Origin: JBHJOF01 sp050330055
GTDB lineage: Bacteria > Pseudomonadota > Alphaproteobacteria > Kiloniellales > JAKSDN01
Assembly: GCA_050330055.1 (NCBI GenBank)
Contig: JBHJOF010000227.1
Coordinates: 1 to 16,789, forward strand
Length of the DNA: 16,789 nt
Reading direction: 5' to 3'
This document shows positions 6,505 to 14,254 of this stretch, piece after piece. Position numbers and translations under genes: made by a program. The number at the start of each line of letters is the position of its first letter. Position 1 is the first letter of the stretch. A model generated the notes under the pieces. The model had not been told where the DNA came from. It did no database searches and was given only the letters and a program-made list of their open reading frames with translations.

Positions 6505-8535
6505 GTGACCACCGTCGAGAGCTTCCCGCGCGAAGTGCGCGAGATCGAGAACCTCTGGATCCCGATGTCGGACGGCGGCCGGCTGGCCGCGCGGGTCTGG
6601 ATGCCGGCCGATGCCGAGGCCCATCCGGTGCCGGCGCTGCTCGAGTTCCTGCCCTACCGCAAGCGCGACTTCATGCGCGCGCGCGACGAGCCGATGCATT
6701 CCTACTTCGCCGGGCACGGCTATGCCTCGGTCAGGGTCGACCTGCGCGGCACCGGCGATTCCGACGGCGTAATCTTCGACGAGTACTCGCAGCAGGAGCA
6801 CGACGACGCGCTCGAGATCATCGCCTGGATCGCCGAGCAGTCCTGGTGCAGCGGCGCCGTCGGCATGATGGGAATCTCCTGGGGCGGCTTCAATTCGTTG
6901 CAGGTGGCGGCGCTGCGACCGCCGGCGCTCAAGGCCATCATCACGCTCTGTTCGACCGACGACCGCTATGCCGACGACGCGCACTACATGGGCGGCTGTC
7001 TCTTGAACGAGAACCTGCAGTGGGGCTCGATCCTGCTGACCTACAACGCGCTGCCGCCGGACCCCGAGCTCGTCGGCGAGCGCTGGCGCGAGCTCTGGCA
7101 CGAGCGCCTGGAGAACGCCGTTCCCTTCCCGGCGCTCTGGATGCAGCACCAGCGCCGCGACGACTACTGGAAGCACGGCTCGGTCTGCGAGGACTTCACG
7201 GCCATCCAATGTCCGGTCTACGCGATCGGCGGCTGGGCCGACGGCTATTCCAACGCCGTGCCGCGCCTGCTCGCGGGCCTGTCGTGCCCGCGCAAAGGCT
7301 TGGTCGGGCCCTGGGCGCACAACTTCCCGCACAACGGCGTGCCCGGCCCGGCGATCGGCTTCCTGCAGGAAGCGCTGCGCTGGTGGGACCACTGGCTGAA
7401 GGACATCGACACGGGGATCATGGACGAGCCGCTCTACCGCGTCTGGATGCAGGACAGCGTCGAGCCGCTGCCGACCTACGAGGAACGTCCCGGCCGCTGG
7501 GTCGCGGAGGTCTCCTGGCCCTCGCCGCGCATAGCCGAGCAGCGCCTGTTCCTCAATCCCGGCCGGCTGGAGCGCGAGGCGACGCAGCCGACCGGCCTGG
7601 TCTTCTCCTCGCCGCAGGCCACCGGGCTCTCCGGCGGCGACTGGTGCGCCTTCGGCGGCGAGGGCGAGATGCCGCTCGACCAGCGCGGCGACGACGGCCG
7701 CTCGCTGACCTTCGATTCCGATCCGCTGCCCGAGCGCCTGGAGATCCTGGGTGCGCCGGTCGCGGAGTTGACGCTCGCCATCGACCGGCCCTGCGGTCTG
7801 GTCGCGGTGCGCTTGAACGACCTGGCGCCGGACGGCGCGGCGACGCGTGTGACCTACGGACTGCTCAACCTGACCCATCGCGACAGCCACGAACAGCCGG
7901 CGCCGCTGGCGCCCGGCCAGCGCTACCAGGTGCGCGTGCAGCTCAACGACATCGCTCACGCTTTCCCGGCCGGCAACCGCATCCGCCTGGCGGTCTCGAC
8001 CGCCTACTGGCCGATCGCCTGGCCGTCGCCCGAGGCGGTGACGCTCACGCTCTTCTCCGGCGAGAGCGCGCTCAGCCTGCCGGTGCGCCCGCCGCGTGCC
8101 GAGGATGCGTCGCTCAGGCCCTTCGAGCCGCCGGAGCGCGGGCCGCGCAGCACCACGCGGACGGCGCTGAAGCCGGCGCCCCTCAAGCGCAGCATCGAGC
8201 GCGACCTGACCACGCACGAGACCATCTACACGCTGCACAGCGACGGCGGCGAGTTCGGCGGCGCTTCGCTCGCCCGCTTCGAGGACATCGACCTCGACAT
8301 CGGCTACACCATCCTGAAGCGCTTCCGCATCGGCGAGACCGATCCGCTGTCGGCGCGCGCCGAGCTGGTGCAGAAGGCGCTGCTGCGCCGCGGCGCCTGG
8401 CAGGCCCGCGTCGAGACCCGCACCAGCCTGACCGCGAGCCTGGACGCCTTCCACTTCAACGCCGACCTGGCGGCCTACGAGGGCGACGACCAGGTCTTCA
8501 CCCGCACCTGGGACCTCGCCATCCCGCGAAAATAA
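6505..8535 (+). CDS. CocE/NonD family alpha/beta hydrolase (peptidase S15 type)
   Basis: This 676-residue protein has the S15/CocE layout: an alpha/beta-hydrolase domain (about residues 12-300) and a C-terminal jelly-roll (PepX_C-like, from about 320), with a further 130-residue beta-rich tail. The catalytic triad is visible: Ser125 in GISWGG, Asp246 in GGWADGY, His272 in GPWAHNFPH. Members hydrolyse esters, amides or Xaa-Pro peptides; the substrate cannot be read here. No signal peptide is seen, so a cytosolic location is likely. The GTG at 6505 is preferred because GAGGGAG lies 7 nt upstream and the frame above it starts only with a TTG without a ribosome site. The TAA stop (8533-8535) lies inside the left arm of the palindrome at 8530-8609. 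The protein ends IPRK; relatives often continue a few residues after IPR, so the element may have trimmed the end. Confidence 0.88.
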   Translation: MTTVESFPREVREIENLWIPMSDGGRLAARVWMPADAEAHPVPALLEFLPYRKRDFMRARDEPMHSYFAGHGYASVRVDLRGTGDSDGVIFDEYSQQEHDDALEIIAWIAEQSWCSGAVGMMGISWGGFNSLQVAALRPPALKAIITLCSTDDRYADDAHYMGGCLLNENLQWGSILLTYNALPPDPELVGERWRELWHERLENAVPFPALWMQHQRRDDYWKHGSVCEDFTAIQCPVYAIGGWADGYSNAVPRLLAGLSCPRKGLVGPWAHNFPHNGVPGPAIGFLQEALRWWDHWLKDIDTGIMDEPLYRVWMQDSVEPLPTYEERPGRWVAEVSWPSPRIAEQRLFLNPGRLEREATQPTGLVFSSPQATGLSGGDWCAFGGEGEMPLDQRGDDGRSLTFDSDPLPERLEILGAPVAELTLAIDRPCGLVAVRLNDLAPDGAATRVTYGLLNLTHRDSHEQPAPLAPGQRYQVRVQLNDIAHAFPAGNRIRLAVSTAYWPIAWPSPEAVTLTLFSGESALSLPVRPPRAEDASLRPFEPPERGPRSTTRTALKPAPLKRSIERDLTTHETIYTLHSDGGEFGGASLARFEDIDLDIGYTILKRFRIGETDPLSARAELVQKALLRRGAWQARVETRTSLTASLDAFHFNADLAAYEGDDQVFTRTWDLAIPRK

Positions 8536-8609
8536 GGGGACAGTATACCTAATTTTATTATCAGCCGTCTCACGGCGGTAATAAAATTAGGTATACTGTC
8601 CCCTTATTT
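8530..8609. repeat. GGGGACAGTATACC palindrome, copy B, between convergent genes
   Basis: Perfect 31-bp inverted arms at 8530-8560 and 8579-8609; inside, GCCG/CGGC (8564-8567 with 8573-8576) extends the stem across a bulge. It shares a 25-bp core (GGGGACAGTATACCTAAT plus TTTATTA) with copy A, but the outer ends differ (ATAAGGGG here, TTTCGGGG there). The left end provides the TAA of the hydrolase gene; the right end lies 14 nt from the stop of the convergent permease. It could act as a bidirectional transcript end. Confidence 0.85.
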
Positions 8610-8623
8610 GGGCGGCTCGCCAT

Positions 8624-9856
8624 CTATAGCCGGATCGCGCCAGTCAGCAGCAGCCAGGCGGCGGCGCCGGCGAAGGACAGCAGGGTCATGGGCACGCCGC
8701 AGCGCGCGTGCTCGAGGAAGCCGAGCCGCACCCCTTCCTGCGCGGCGCGCTCCACCACGATGATGTTGGCGAGGCTGCCGACCAGCAGCAGGTTGCCGGC
8801 CAGCGTGGAGAAGAGGGCGAGCGCGTAGTAGGTGCCGTCGCTCAGGCCCGGCGCGCTCGACAGCAGCAGCATGACCAGCGGCACGTTGCCGATCGAGTTG
8901 CTGCCGGCCAGGCTGATCGGCGCCAGCAGCGCCAGGCGGCCGAGCGCATCGGCGCCGCCGCCGAGCGCCTCCAGCGCCCGATCCGGCAGGCCGGTCGCCG
9001 CCAGGCAGGCGGTCACCACGAAGAGGCCGGCGAAGAGCACCAGCAGGTGCCAGTCGACCAGGCTCAGCATCTGGCGCGTCGCCAGGCGCCGGCTGATCAG
9101 CAGCAGCCCCGCCACCAGCAGCACGCTGCTCGCCGCTGGCAGCGGCGAGAGGAACAGGCCGAGCAGCAGCAGAGTGGCTAAGCCACCCTTGGCGACGCCG
9201 CCGCGGTCGAGCGGCGGGCTCTCGCCAGCTGCCGGCGGCACTGCAGTGGCGCTGCGCAGGCGGCCGCGCCAGATGACCCAGACGCTGACGTAGACGGCAA
9301 GCAGGGCGAAGAGTGCCGGCAGGCCGCAGACGACAAGAAAGGGCCAGAAGTCGAGCCCGCCGACCTGGCCGATCAGCACGTTCTGCGGGTTGCCGATCAC
9401 GGTGGCGGCCGAGCCGGCGTTGGCGGCACCCGCCAGCGCGATCAGAAAGGGGCGCGGGTCCCAGCCGCGGGCGATCAGCCCGCGGCACAGCATCGGGGTC
9501 ATGGCGAAAACCACGACGTCGTTGGCCAGCACCGCCGAGAGGCCGCCTGCCGTGACGACCACCAGCCCGAGTACCAGGCCCGGCGCGGCGGCCGACGATG
9601 CGACCCGCCCGGCCGCCCAGTCGTAGAAGCCGCTGGCGGCGAACTGCGCCGACAGCACCATCAGGCCGAACAGGATGGCGATGGTCGGGAAGTCGATCGC
9701 CGCCAGCACGCTGGCCTCGTCGATCGCGCCGCCACCGAAGAGCAGCAGCGCGCCCAACAGGGCGATGCCGGTGCGGTCGACCTTCAGGCCCGGCCAGCGG
9801 CCGAGCGCCATGCCGAGATAGACCGCCGCGAAGACGGCCAGCACGAAGAATGTCAT
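8624..9856 (-). CDS. ArsB/SLC13-type anion permease (ion transporter superfamily)
   Basis: The protein has 410 residues, is strongly hydrophobic throughout, and has roughly ten to twelve predicted membrane helices. It shows two related halves, each with a re-entrant motif: LSAVLANDVVVFAMTPM and AGSAATVIGNPQNVLIG in the first half, SNSIGNVPLVMLLLSS and TLAGNLLLVGSLANIIV in the second. This is the pattern of the ArsB/NhaD/CitMHS/DASS superfamily of inner-membrane anion or Na+/H+ carriers, close to YbiR-like permeases. The substrate (arsenite, dicarboxylate, sulfate or other) cannot be decided; no arsenic genes are nearby. The ATG at 9856 is preferred over the GTG at 9871 because GGAGG lies directly before it. 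It converges on the hydrolase across the palindrome at 8530-8609. Confidence 0.85.
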   Translation of the reverse strand: MTFFVLAVFAAVYLGMALGRWPGLKVDRTGIALLGALLLFGGGAIDEASVLAAIDFPTIAILFGLMVLSAQFAASGFYDWAAGRVASSAAAPGLVLGLVVVTAGGLSAVLANDVVVFAMTPMLCRGLIARGWDPRPFLIALAGAANAGSAATVIGNPQNVLIGQVGGLDFWPFLVVCGLPALFALLAVYVSVWVIWRGRLRSATAVPPAAGESPPLDRGGVAKGGLATLLLLGLFLSPLPAASSVLLVAGLLLISRRLATRQMLSLVDWHLLVLFAGLFVVTACLAATGLPDRALEALGGGADALGRLALLAPISLAGSNSIGNVPLVMLLLSSAPGLSDGTYYALALFSTLAGNLLLVGSLANIIVVERAAQEGVRLGFLEHARCGVPMTLLSFAGAAAWLLLTGAIRL

Positions 9857-9913
9857 GCCCCCTCCGCCCACCGCTTTGGACAGCGAACCGCCGTCCCTTT
9901 TCCCCTGGGGTCG

Positions 9914-10062
9914 TCATGGTCGGCGGATGCCGACCATCCACGAGTTTTTGCTCTCGGTGAGTTAGCTGCGCTGCGCTGCATCAGATTAGAGTGTTGTAGA
10001 TGTCGGTCCAATTGCTGCCGCAACAAAGAAACACGTGGATGGTCGGCCTTCGCCGACCATGA
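9914..10062. repeat. paired TGGTCGGC hairpins in inverted orientation (REP-like bimer)
   Basis: Two 29-nt units at 9914-9942 and 10034-10062 are inverted copies identical at 27 positions, differing only in the 4-nt loop. Each is a hairpin with 9-bp stem ATGGTCGGC/GCCGACCAT. A 91-nt AT-richer spacer containing GCTGCGCTGCGCTGC lies between them. The layout, two opposed hairpins flanking a spacer, is that of REP doublets. It separates the permease start (9856) from the Ddl-like stop (10082). Confidence 0.75.
10027..10060 (-). terminator. possible intrinsic terminator for the ATP-grasp operon (REP hairpin)
   Basis: Read on the minus strand, the 9-bp stem ATGGTCGGC/GCCGACCAT at 10039-10060 with loop GAAG is followed by CCACGTGTTTCTTTGTT, a broken T-rich run. 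It lies about 21 nt after the Ddl-like stop. The T-run is interrupted, so termination may be partial. Confidence 0.35.
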
Positions 10063-10081
10063 TGGTCAGTGTGAACGAGCC

Positions 10082-11143
10082 TTAGCCGGCGTGCCGCTCC
10101 CGCGCGCAGCGCTGCTGCGCCGCGTCCAGGATCATGCCCAGCATCTGCGGATAGGCGATGCCGCCGATCCCGGCCATGATCGCCAGCTTGCCGTCCCAGG
10201 CCCAGGCCGGGTTCGGGTTGGCCTCCATCAGCTTGATCGTGCCCTTGGCGTCGGCGCGGAAGTCGAAGCGGCCGTAGTCGCGCAGCTGCAGCCGCGCGAA
10301 GAGACGGCGCACCCGGCCGGCCAGGATCTCGCGCGTCGCCGCATCGAGCCGCGCCTCGCGGAACCTGATGTCAGTCCAGTAGGGCGAGTCCGGCTGGGTC
10401 TTGGACTCGAAGCCGAGGATCGGCGGCAGATCGGAACCGAGCGCGCTGAAATCGACCTCCAGCATGGGCAGCACGGTGAGTCCGCTCTCCGGGTTGCCGA
10501 TCACGCCCATGCCGTACTCCGGCCCCGGCAGGTACTCCTGGATCAGCGCAGCGCGGCCCGGCAGCGCGTCCCACAGCCATGCGAGATAGCGCCGCGCTTC
10601 GGCCGCATCGGCCACCACCGCGTCCTTGGTGATGCCGACGCTGCCGTCGCCGTAGTTCGGCTTGATCAGCGCCGGATAGCTGAACCGTTCGACGGTGTCG
10701 CTGTCGCCCGGCTCGATGTAGAGCTCGTCCGGCACCGGCACGCCTTGGGCGGCGGCGACCTGGCGCACGATCGCCTTGTCGTAGGCCAGCACCATGGCAA
10801 AGGGCCCGGCGCCGCTGTAAGGCACGCCCAGCATCTCCAGGAAGGCCGGCAGATTGAGTTCGAGAAAGGCGTTGTTGCGATAACCGGTGTCGCAGAAGTT
10901 CAACACGAACTGCGGCGGTTTCGCCAGGAAGCGCTGCAGCAGACCTTCGTGGCGCGTGACCAGCTCGAAGCGATAGCCGGGCAGGCTCTCGAGCGCCGCC
11001 CGCATGCGCTCGATGCAGTCCAGGTCTTCCTGGTGATAGCGATTCTCGAACTTGGTGCTGTCCGGCAGGCTGGGGTCGCCCAGCAGCACGGTGACCTCGG
11101 GGAAGGGCGGGACGGAGACTGGAGCAGGGTCGGGATCGGCCAT
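10082..11143 (-). CDS. D-alanine-D-alanine ligase-like ATP-grasp enzyme
   Basis: The protein has 353 residues with the D-Ala-D-Ala ligase order. A Rossmann-like N-terminal part contains VLNFCDTGYRNNAFLELNLP, then comes GVPYSGAGPFAMVLAYDK (Lys123). The ATP-grasp core has ALIKPNYGDGSVGITKD (Lys161) and IQEYLPGPEYGMGVIGNP (Glu203, Glu209). The metal site is YGRFDFRAD (Asp294) and LMEANPNPAW (Glu307, Asn309). All key residues are present, so it should be active, joining a carboxylate to an amine through an acyl-phosphate. The N-terminal region departs from cell-wall Ddl and no mur/fts genes are nearby, so another peptide product is more likely. The ATG at 11143 follows a weak GAGAGA. It lies downstream of the RimK-like gene on the same strand across a 211-nt gap filled by a repeat. 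A cell-wall Ddl paralog is the alternative. Confidence 0.85.
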   Translation of the reverse strand: MADPDPAPVSVPPFPEVTVLLGDPSLPDSTKFENRYHQEDLDCIERMRAALESLPGYRFELVTRHEGLLQRFLAKPPQFVLNFCDTGYRNNAFLELNLPAFLEMLGVPYSGAGPFAMVLAYDKAIVRQVAAAQGVPVPDELYIEPGDSDTVERFSYPALIKPNYGDGSVGITKDAVVADAAEARRYLAWLWDALPGRAALIQEYLPGPEYGMGVIGNPESGLTVLPMLEVDFSALGSDLPPILGFESKTQPDSPYWTDIRFREARLDAATREILAGRVRRLFARLQLRDYGRFDFRADAKGTIKLMEANPNPAWAWDGKLAIMAGIGGIAYPQMLGMILDAAQQRCARERHAG

Positions 11144-11176
11144 GGACTGAGTTCTCTCGGCTCTGCGCAACAAACG

Positions 11177-11322
11177 CCCCCTCACCCTCCCAAGCGCCCT
11201 ACGGTCGCTTGGGCCCCTCCCTCTCCCCCGGAGGGGCGAGGGAGTTCGGCGCTCGACCTTTTCCCCTCGCCCCTTGGGGGAGAGGGAGGGGCCCATCGCG
11301 TCAGCGATGGGAGGGTGAGGGG
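11177..11322. repeat. CCCCTCACCC inverted repeat (dispersed proteobacterial palindrome)
   Basis: The left arm (11177-11242) and right arm (11263-11322) are inverted copies. The first 14 nt (CCCCTCACCCTCCC) are identical, then each has its own small hairpin (AAGCG/CGCTT against ATCGC/GCGAT), then GGGCCCCTCCCTCTCCCCC is identical, then GGGGCGAGGG is shared. The CCCCTCACCC...CCCTCTCCC pattern is a widespread intergenic repeat. It fills most of the gap between the RimK-like and Ddl-like genes, and its GC stems may attenuate or process that transcript. Confidence 0.8.
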
Positions 11323-11354
11323 TAAACTGCGACTACCTATAAAACAAAGCTGGC

Positions 11355-12806
11355 CTAACGCGATTCGATGCGGCGGATCAGCTCGCCGATGATGCGCTGG
11401 TAGAGCTGCTCCTTCAGCTCGCCGTCCTCGACGCCGGACTCGATGCTCGGATTGTCGTTCACCTCGATCACGAAGACGCCGTCCTTGTTCTCCTTGACGT
11501 CGACGCCGTAGAGGCCCTTGCCGATCAGGCGCGCCGCGCGCACCGCGACGTCGACCACCGCCGCCGGCGCCTCGGCCAGCGCCACCGAGGCGTAGCCGCC
11601 CTCGGAGAAGCGGCCGCTGCCGTGGTGCTTGACGATCTGCCAGTGGCCCTTGGACATGAAGTACTTGCTGACGTAGAGCGGCTCGCCGTTCAGGGTGCCG
11701 ACGCGCCAGTCGAAGTCGGTGTACATGAACTCCTGCGCCAGCAGCACGTCGGAGTCGATAAAGATCTTCTCGGCGAAGGCCTTCAGCTCGGCCTCGTCCT
11801 TGGCCTTGAAGACGCCGCGCGAGAAGGAGCCGTCCGGTACTTTCAAGACCAGGGGGAAGTGCATGTTGAGGCCGGCAGCCAGCAGCGCCCGGCGGTCCAG
11901 GATGAGGGTGCGCGGCGTGGCGATCTTGTTGGCGCGCAGCAGCTCGGCCAGATAGACCTTGTTGGTGCACTTCAGGATCGACAGGGGGTCGTCGATCACC
12001 GGCATGCCCTCGGCGACCGCCCGCTTCGCGAAGCGGTAAGTGTGGTGGTCGAGCTGCGTGGTCTCGCGGATGAAGAGGGCGTCGTACTCGGCCAGCTTGC
12101 CGAAATCGCGCCGGGTGATCAGCTCGACGCTGGCGCCGAGCGCCCGGCCGGCCTCGATGAACTTGTCCAGGGCGCGCTTGTCCGACGGCGGCAGCTTCTC
12201 CTCCGGGTCGTACAGCATGGCGATGGTGTACTTGGCGGCGGCGCGCCGGGTCGGCTCGCGCCACTGCGCCTTGGTATAGCGGCCGAGGCCGTCGAGGAAG
12301 GCCTCGTCCAGCTCGGGCGGCAGGTCGCGCAGCGTCACGGTGCCGAGGTTGCGCACCTGCCAGCCGCGCCGGTAGCGCAGGTCGACTCCCAGGATCGGGC
12401 AGCGGAACAGCTCGAACAGGCGCCGCGCCACGTCCTTCAGTCGCTCGTCCTGGCTGCGCCCGAAGAAGAAGTGCAGGGTCTTGAACTCGCCTTCCTCGCC
12501 GGGCGCCAGCGCCTTGTTGAACAGCTCCTCCAGCTCCGGAACGGCCGACTTGTAGAGCCTCTTCCAGTTCAGCTCGAGCAGCACCTCGACCGACGGGATC
12601 ACCTTCTGGCCGCGCGCCTCGGCGAGCAGCGAGCAATAGTAGCCGATGGCGAGATAGCTGAAGTCGCGACAGAGGTTGATGATGCGGACCCGGTTGGCCG
12701 CGATCTCCGGCTGGGTGATGTAGTCGCGCGCCGCGACCACCCGGTAGCCGGCGTCCGGCCACTTGAAGTCCTTCTCCCGGTCGACGACGACGATATGTTG
12801 CGGCAT
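11355..12806 (-). CDS. RLAN-domain RimK-like ATP-grasp ligase
   Basis: The protein has 483 residues. The N-terminal half starts MPQHIVVVDREKDFKWPDAG, contains INLCRDFSYLAIGYYCSLLA, and matches the RLAN domain that precedes RimK-like ATP-grasps. The C-terminal half (from about residue 190) is the ATP-grasp: ILKCTNKVYLAELL (Lys283), FPLVLKVPDGSFSRGVFKAK (Lys322), LLAQEFMYTDFDWRVGTLNG, GLYGVDVKEN (Asp436) and FVIEVNDNPS (Glu448, Asn450). Metal and ATP residues are intact, so it should ligate an amino acid or peptide through an acyl-phosphate. It shares one base with the stop of the GNAT-C39 gene (TGATG), so the two are translationally coupled. As I recall, RLAN-RimK proteins almost always neighbour a GNAT fused to a papain-like peptidase and are predicted to make small peptides; the product is unknown. 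Confidence 0.9.
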   Translation of the reverse strand: MPQHIVVVDREKDFKWPDAGYRVVAARDYITQPEIAANRVRIINLCRDFSYLAIGYYCSLLAEARGQKVIPSVEVLLELNWKRLYKSAVPELEELFNKALAPGEEGEFKTLHFFFGRSQDERLKDVARRLFELFRCPILGVDLRYRRGWQVRNLGTVTLRDLPPELDEAFLDGLGRYTKAQWREPTRRAAAKYTIAMLYDPEEKLPPSDKRALDKFIEAGRALGASVELITRRDFGKLAEYDALFIRETTQLDHHTYRFAKRAVAEGMPVIDDPLSILKCTNKVYLAELLRANKIATPRTLILDRRALLAAGLNMHFPLVLKVPDGSFSRGVFKAKDEAELKAFAEKIFIDSDVLLAQEFMYTDFDWRVGTLNGEPLYVSKYFMSKGHWQIVKHHGSGRFSEGGYASVALAEAPAAVVDVAVRAARLIGKGLYGVDVKENKDGVFVIEVNDNPSIESGVEDGELKEQLYQRIIGELIRRIESR

Positions 12807-14080
12807 CAGCGATCTGTGGACTTGGTCAGCACCACGACGGCCTGCTGGCGCGCCTTGCCGTAGCGGGTCATGCGGTCGAAGTCGCGCAGCGGTACGGGGA
12901 CGCGCACGCAGTCGGTGCGGCTCTTGTGGTGCAAGCGATCCACGAAGGGATCGTTCAGATAGACGAAACGGTCGTCGAAACCGGTCACGGTGACCCAGTG
13001 TGGCGCCCGCTTCCTGTCGAGACGATAGGTGCTGACCAGCACCAGGGGAATGCCGCCGCGTTCGAAGGCGGCGCGCAGCCCGGCAATCGAGAGCGGTTCC
13101 TTGTGCAGCGCCACGCCCATCTCGCGCAGCTCGTCGATGAAGTCCTGCTGCACCAGGCGGATCACGTCCTTCTTGCGTGCCTTGCGTACCGAATCGACGA
13201 AGAAGTCGGCGCCGTCGCCGGTGACGTGCACCTCGACCCGGAAGCCGCGCCGCGCCGCTGCCAGCGCCAGTCCGAAGGGACTGCAGCCGCCGTGTCCGGA
13301 GGTCATGAAGATGGTGGTGGCCTCGCGCCACAACCGCAGCTCGGCTCGCGGGCTGACCTCGATCTTCGACTCCAGCGTGCGCATGGCCATCAAGAGCGCC
13401 GCCGGACCGCAGGTGAACTCCAGGGTCTGCTCGTGGTAGGGCATCTTGACCAGCGTGCGTCCGCTTTCGCGGGTCAGCGCCTTCTCCATGCGGATCGCGT
13501 CGCCGTCGTCCTCGTAGTAGTGCTGGGCGATGGCGAAGGCGTGGTAGCCGGCCGCCTCGTAGAGCGTCTGGGCGTCACGGTTGTCCTGGTGCACCTCGAG
13601 GCGCATGTAGGCGGCATCGTGCTCGAGGGCCGCCTGCTCGGCGGCGGCCAGCAGGGCGGCGCCGATGCCCTTGCCGCGCTGCTGCGGGTCGACCGCCAGG
13701 GAATAGAGCCGGGCCAGCGAGGTGCCGCGGTGGAACAGCACGGCGGCATAGCCGCGGATGGCGCCGTCCGCTTCCTCCACCAGCGTGACGCCATTGGCCC
13801 GGGTCAGCAGGTGGCGGAAGCTGCGCCGCGACATGCGATCGATGGCAAAGCAGCGCTCCTCCAGGCTCAGCAGCGCCGGCAGGTCGTCCAGCCTCGCCGG
13901 CCGGATGCGGAGCGCCGCCCTGGCCCCAGCCGCCTTGCTCCCAACCGCTTTGCCCCCAGCAGACTTGCCCCCAGCGGACTTGCCCCCTGCGGACTTGCCG
14001 GGCACGGCAGCCGGGCGCGCTCCGGCCCTGGCCGGGGCGCTCGCGGCTGAGAGGCTCCTGGTGCGGCTCCTGGCCACCAC
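12806..14080 (-). CDS. GNAT N-acetyltransferase fused to C39-like (papain-fold) peptidase
   Basis: The protein has 424 residues in three parts. Residues 1-56 are a basic linker with SAGGK repeats. Residues about 57-202 are a GNAT domain with LRIRPARLDDLPALLSLEE and the acetyl-CoA loop AVDPQQRGKGIGAALLAA (129-146). Residues about 212-424 are a C39-like cysteine peptidase domain with Gln218 and Cys224 in QTLEFTCGPAALL, His361 in HWVTVTGFDD, and Asp377 in YLNDPF. Thus both sites look intact. No signal peptide is seen, so it should act in the cytosol. The fusion would acylate an amine and cleave a peptide bond, possibly capping or trimming the product of the coupled RimK-like ligase. GTG at 14080 follows GGGAG; GTG at 14077 is equally possible. 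The gene diverges from the kinase at 14255. Confidence 0.88.
   Translation of the reverse strand: MVARSRTRSLSAASAPARAGARPAAVPGKSAGGKSAGGKSAGGKAVGSKAAGARAALRIRPARLDDLPALLSLEERCFAIDRMSRRSFRHLLTRANGVTLVEEADGAIRGYAAVLFHRGTSLARLYSLAVDPQQRGKGIGAALLAAAEQAALEHDAAYMRLEVHQDNRDAQTLYEAAGYHAFAIAQHYYEDDGDAIRMEKALTRESGRTLVKMPYHEQTLEFTCGPAALLMAMRTLESKIEVSPRAELRLWREATTIFMTSGHGGCSPFGLALAAARRGFRVEVHVTGDGADFFVDSVRKARKKDVIRLVQQDFIDELREMGVALHKEPLSIAGLRAAFERGGIPLVLVSTYRLDRKRAPHWVTVTGFDDRFVYLNDPFVDRLHHKSRTDCVRVPVPLRDFDRMTRYGKARQQAVVVLTKSTDR
13919..14008. repeat. 15-bp coding tandem repeat (SAGGK linker)
   Basis: Six consecutive 15-bp units related to CTTGCCCCCAGCGGA occupy 13919-14008; three (13949-13993) are near-identical and the outer ones are decayed. 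On the minus strand they encode AVPGK, SAGGK three times, AVGSK and AAGAR. The period is a multiple of three, so copy-number change would alter linker length without shifting the frame. Confidence 0.75.
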
Positions 14081-14254
14081 TCAACTCCCGGCAAATGGCC
14101 GTCTCGCCGCGCCTATGTAAGGCCAGTGCGGCATTCTGGAAAGGGCTCTTTGCCTGCGTTGCCGATCGGCTGGTCCAGCCGGGCCCCCGGAACACACATA
14201 AAATGGCCAATGTCTGCGGCGTCGAGCCCGGGACGGTGGTGCCTGAAGAATGTT

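Noticed and set aside
6010..8454. 814-codon open frame on the minus strand opposite the hydrolase
   Set aside because: It runs through the coding region of a well-supported hydrolase with an intact triad, its protein is low-complexity Arg/Ala/Gly-rich, and it is an effect of GC-rich codon use.
10082..11143. Calling the Ddl-like gene a cell-wall ddl
   Set aside because: There is no mur/fts context, the N-terminal region is divergent, and its neighbours are peptide-modifying genes, so the symbol is left blank.
11182..12762. 526-codon minus-strand frame overlapping the RimK-like gene
   Set aside because: It is a shifted frame of the RimK-like gene with Arg/Ala-rich content; the correct frame has all ATP-grasp motifs.
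13919..14008. CRISPR-like repeat array
   Set aside because: The units are 15 bp, directly adjacent with no spacers, and encode an in-frame peptide repeat.
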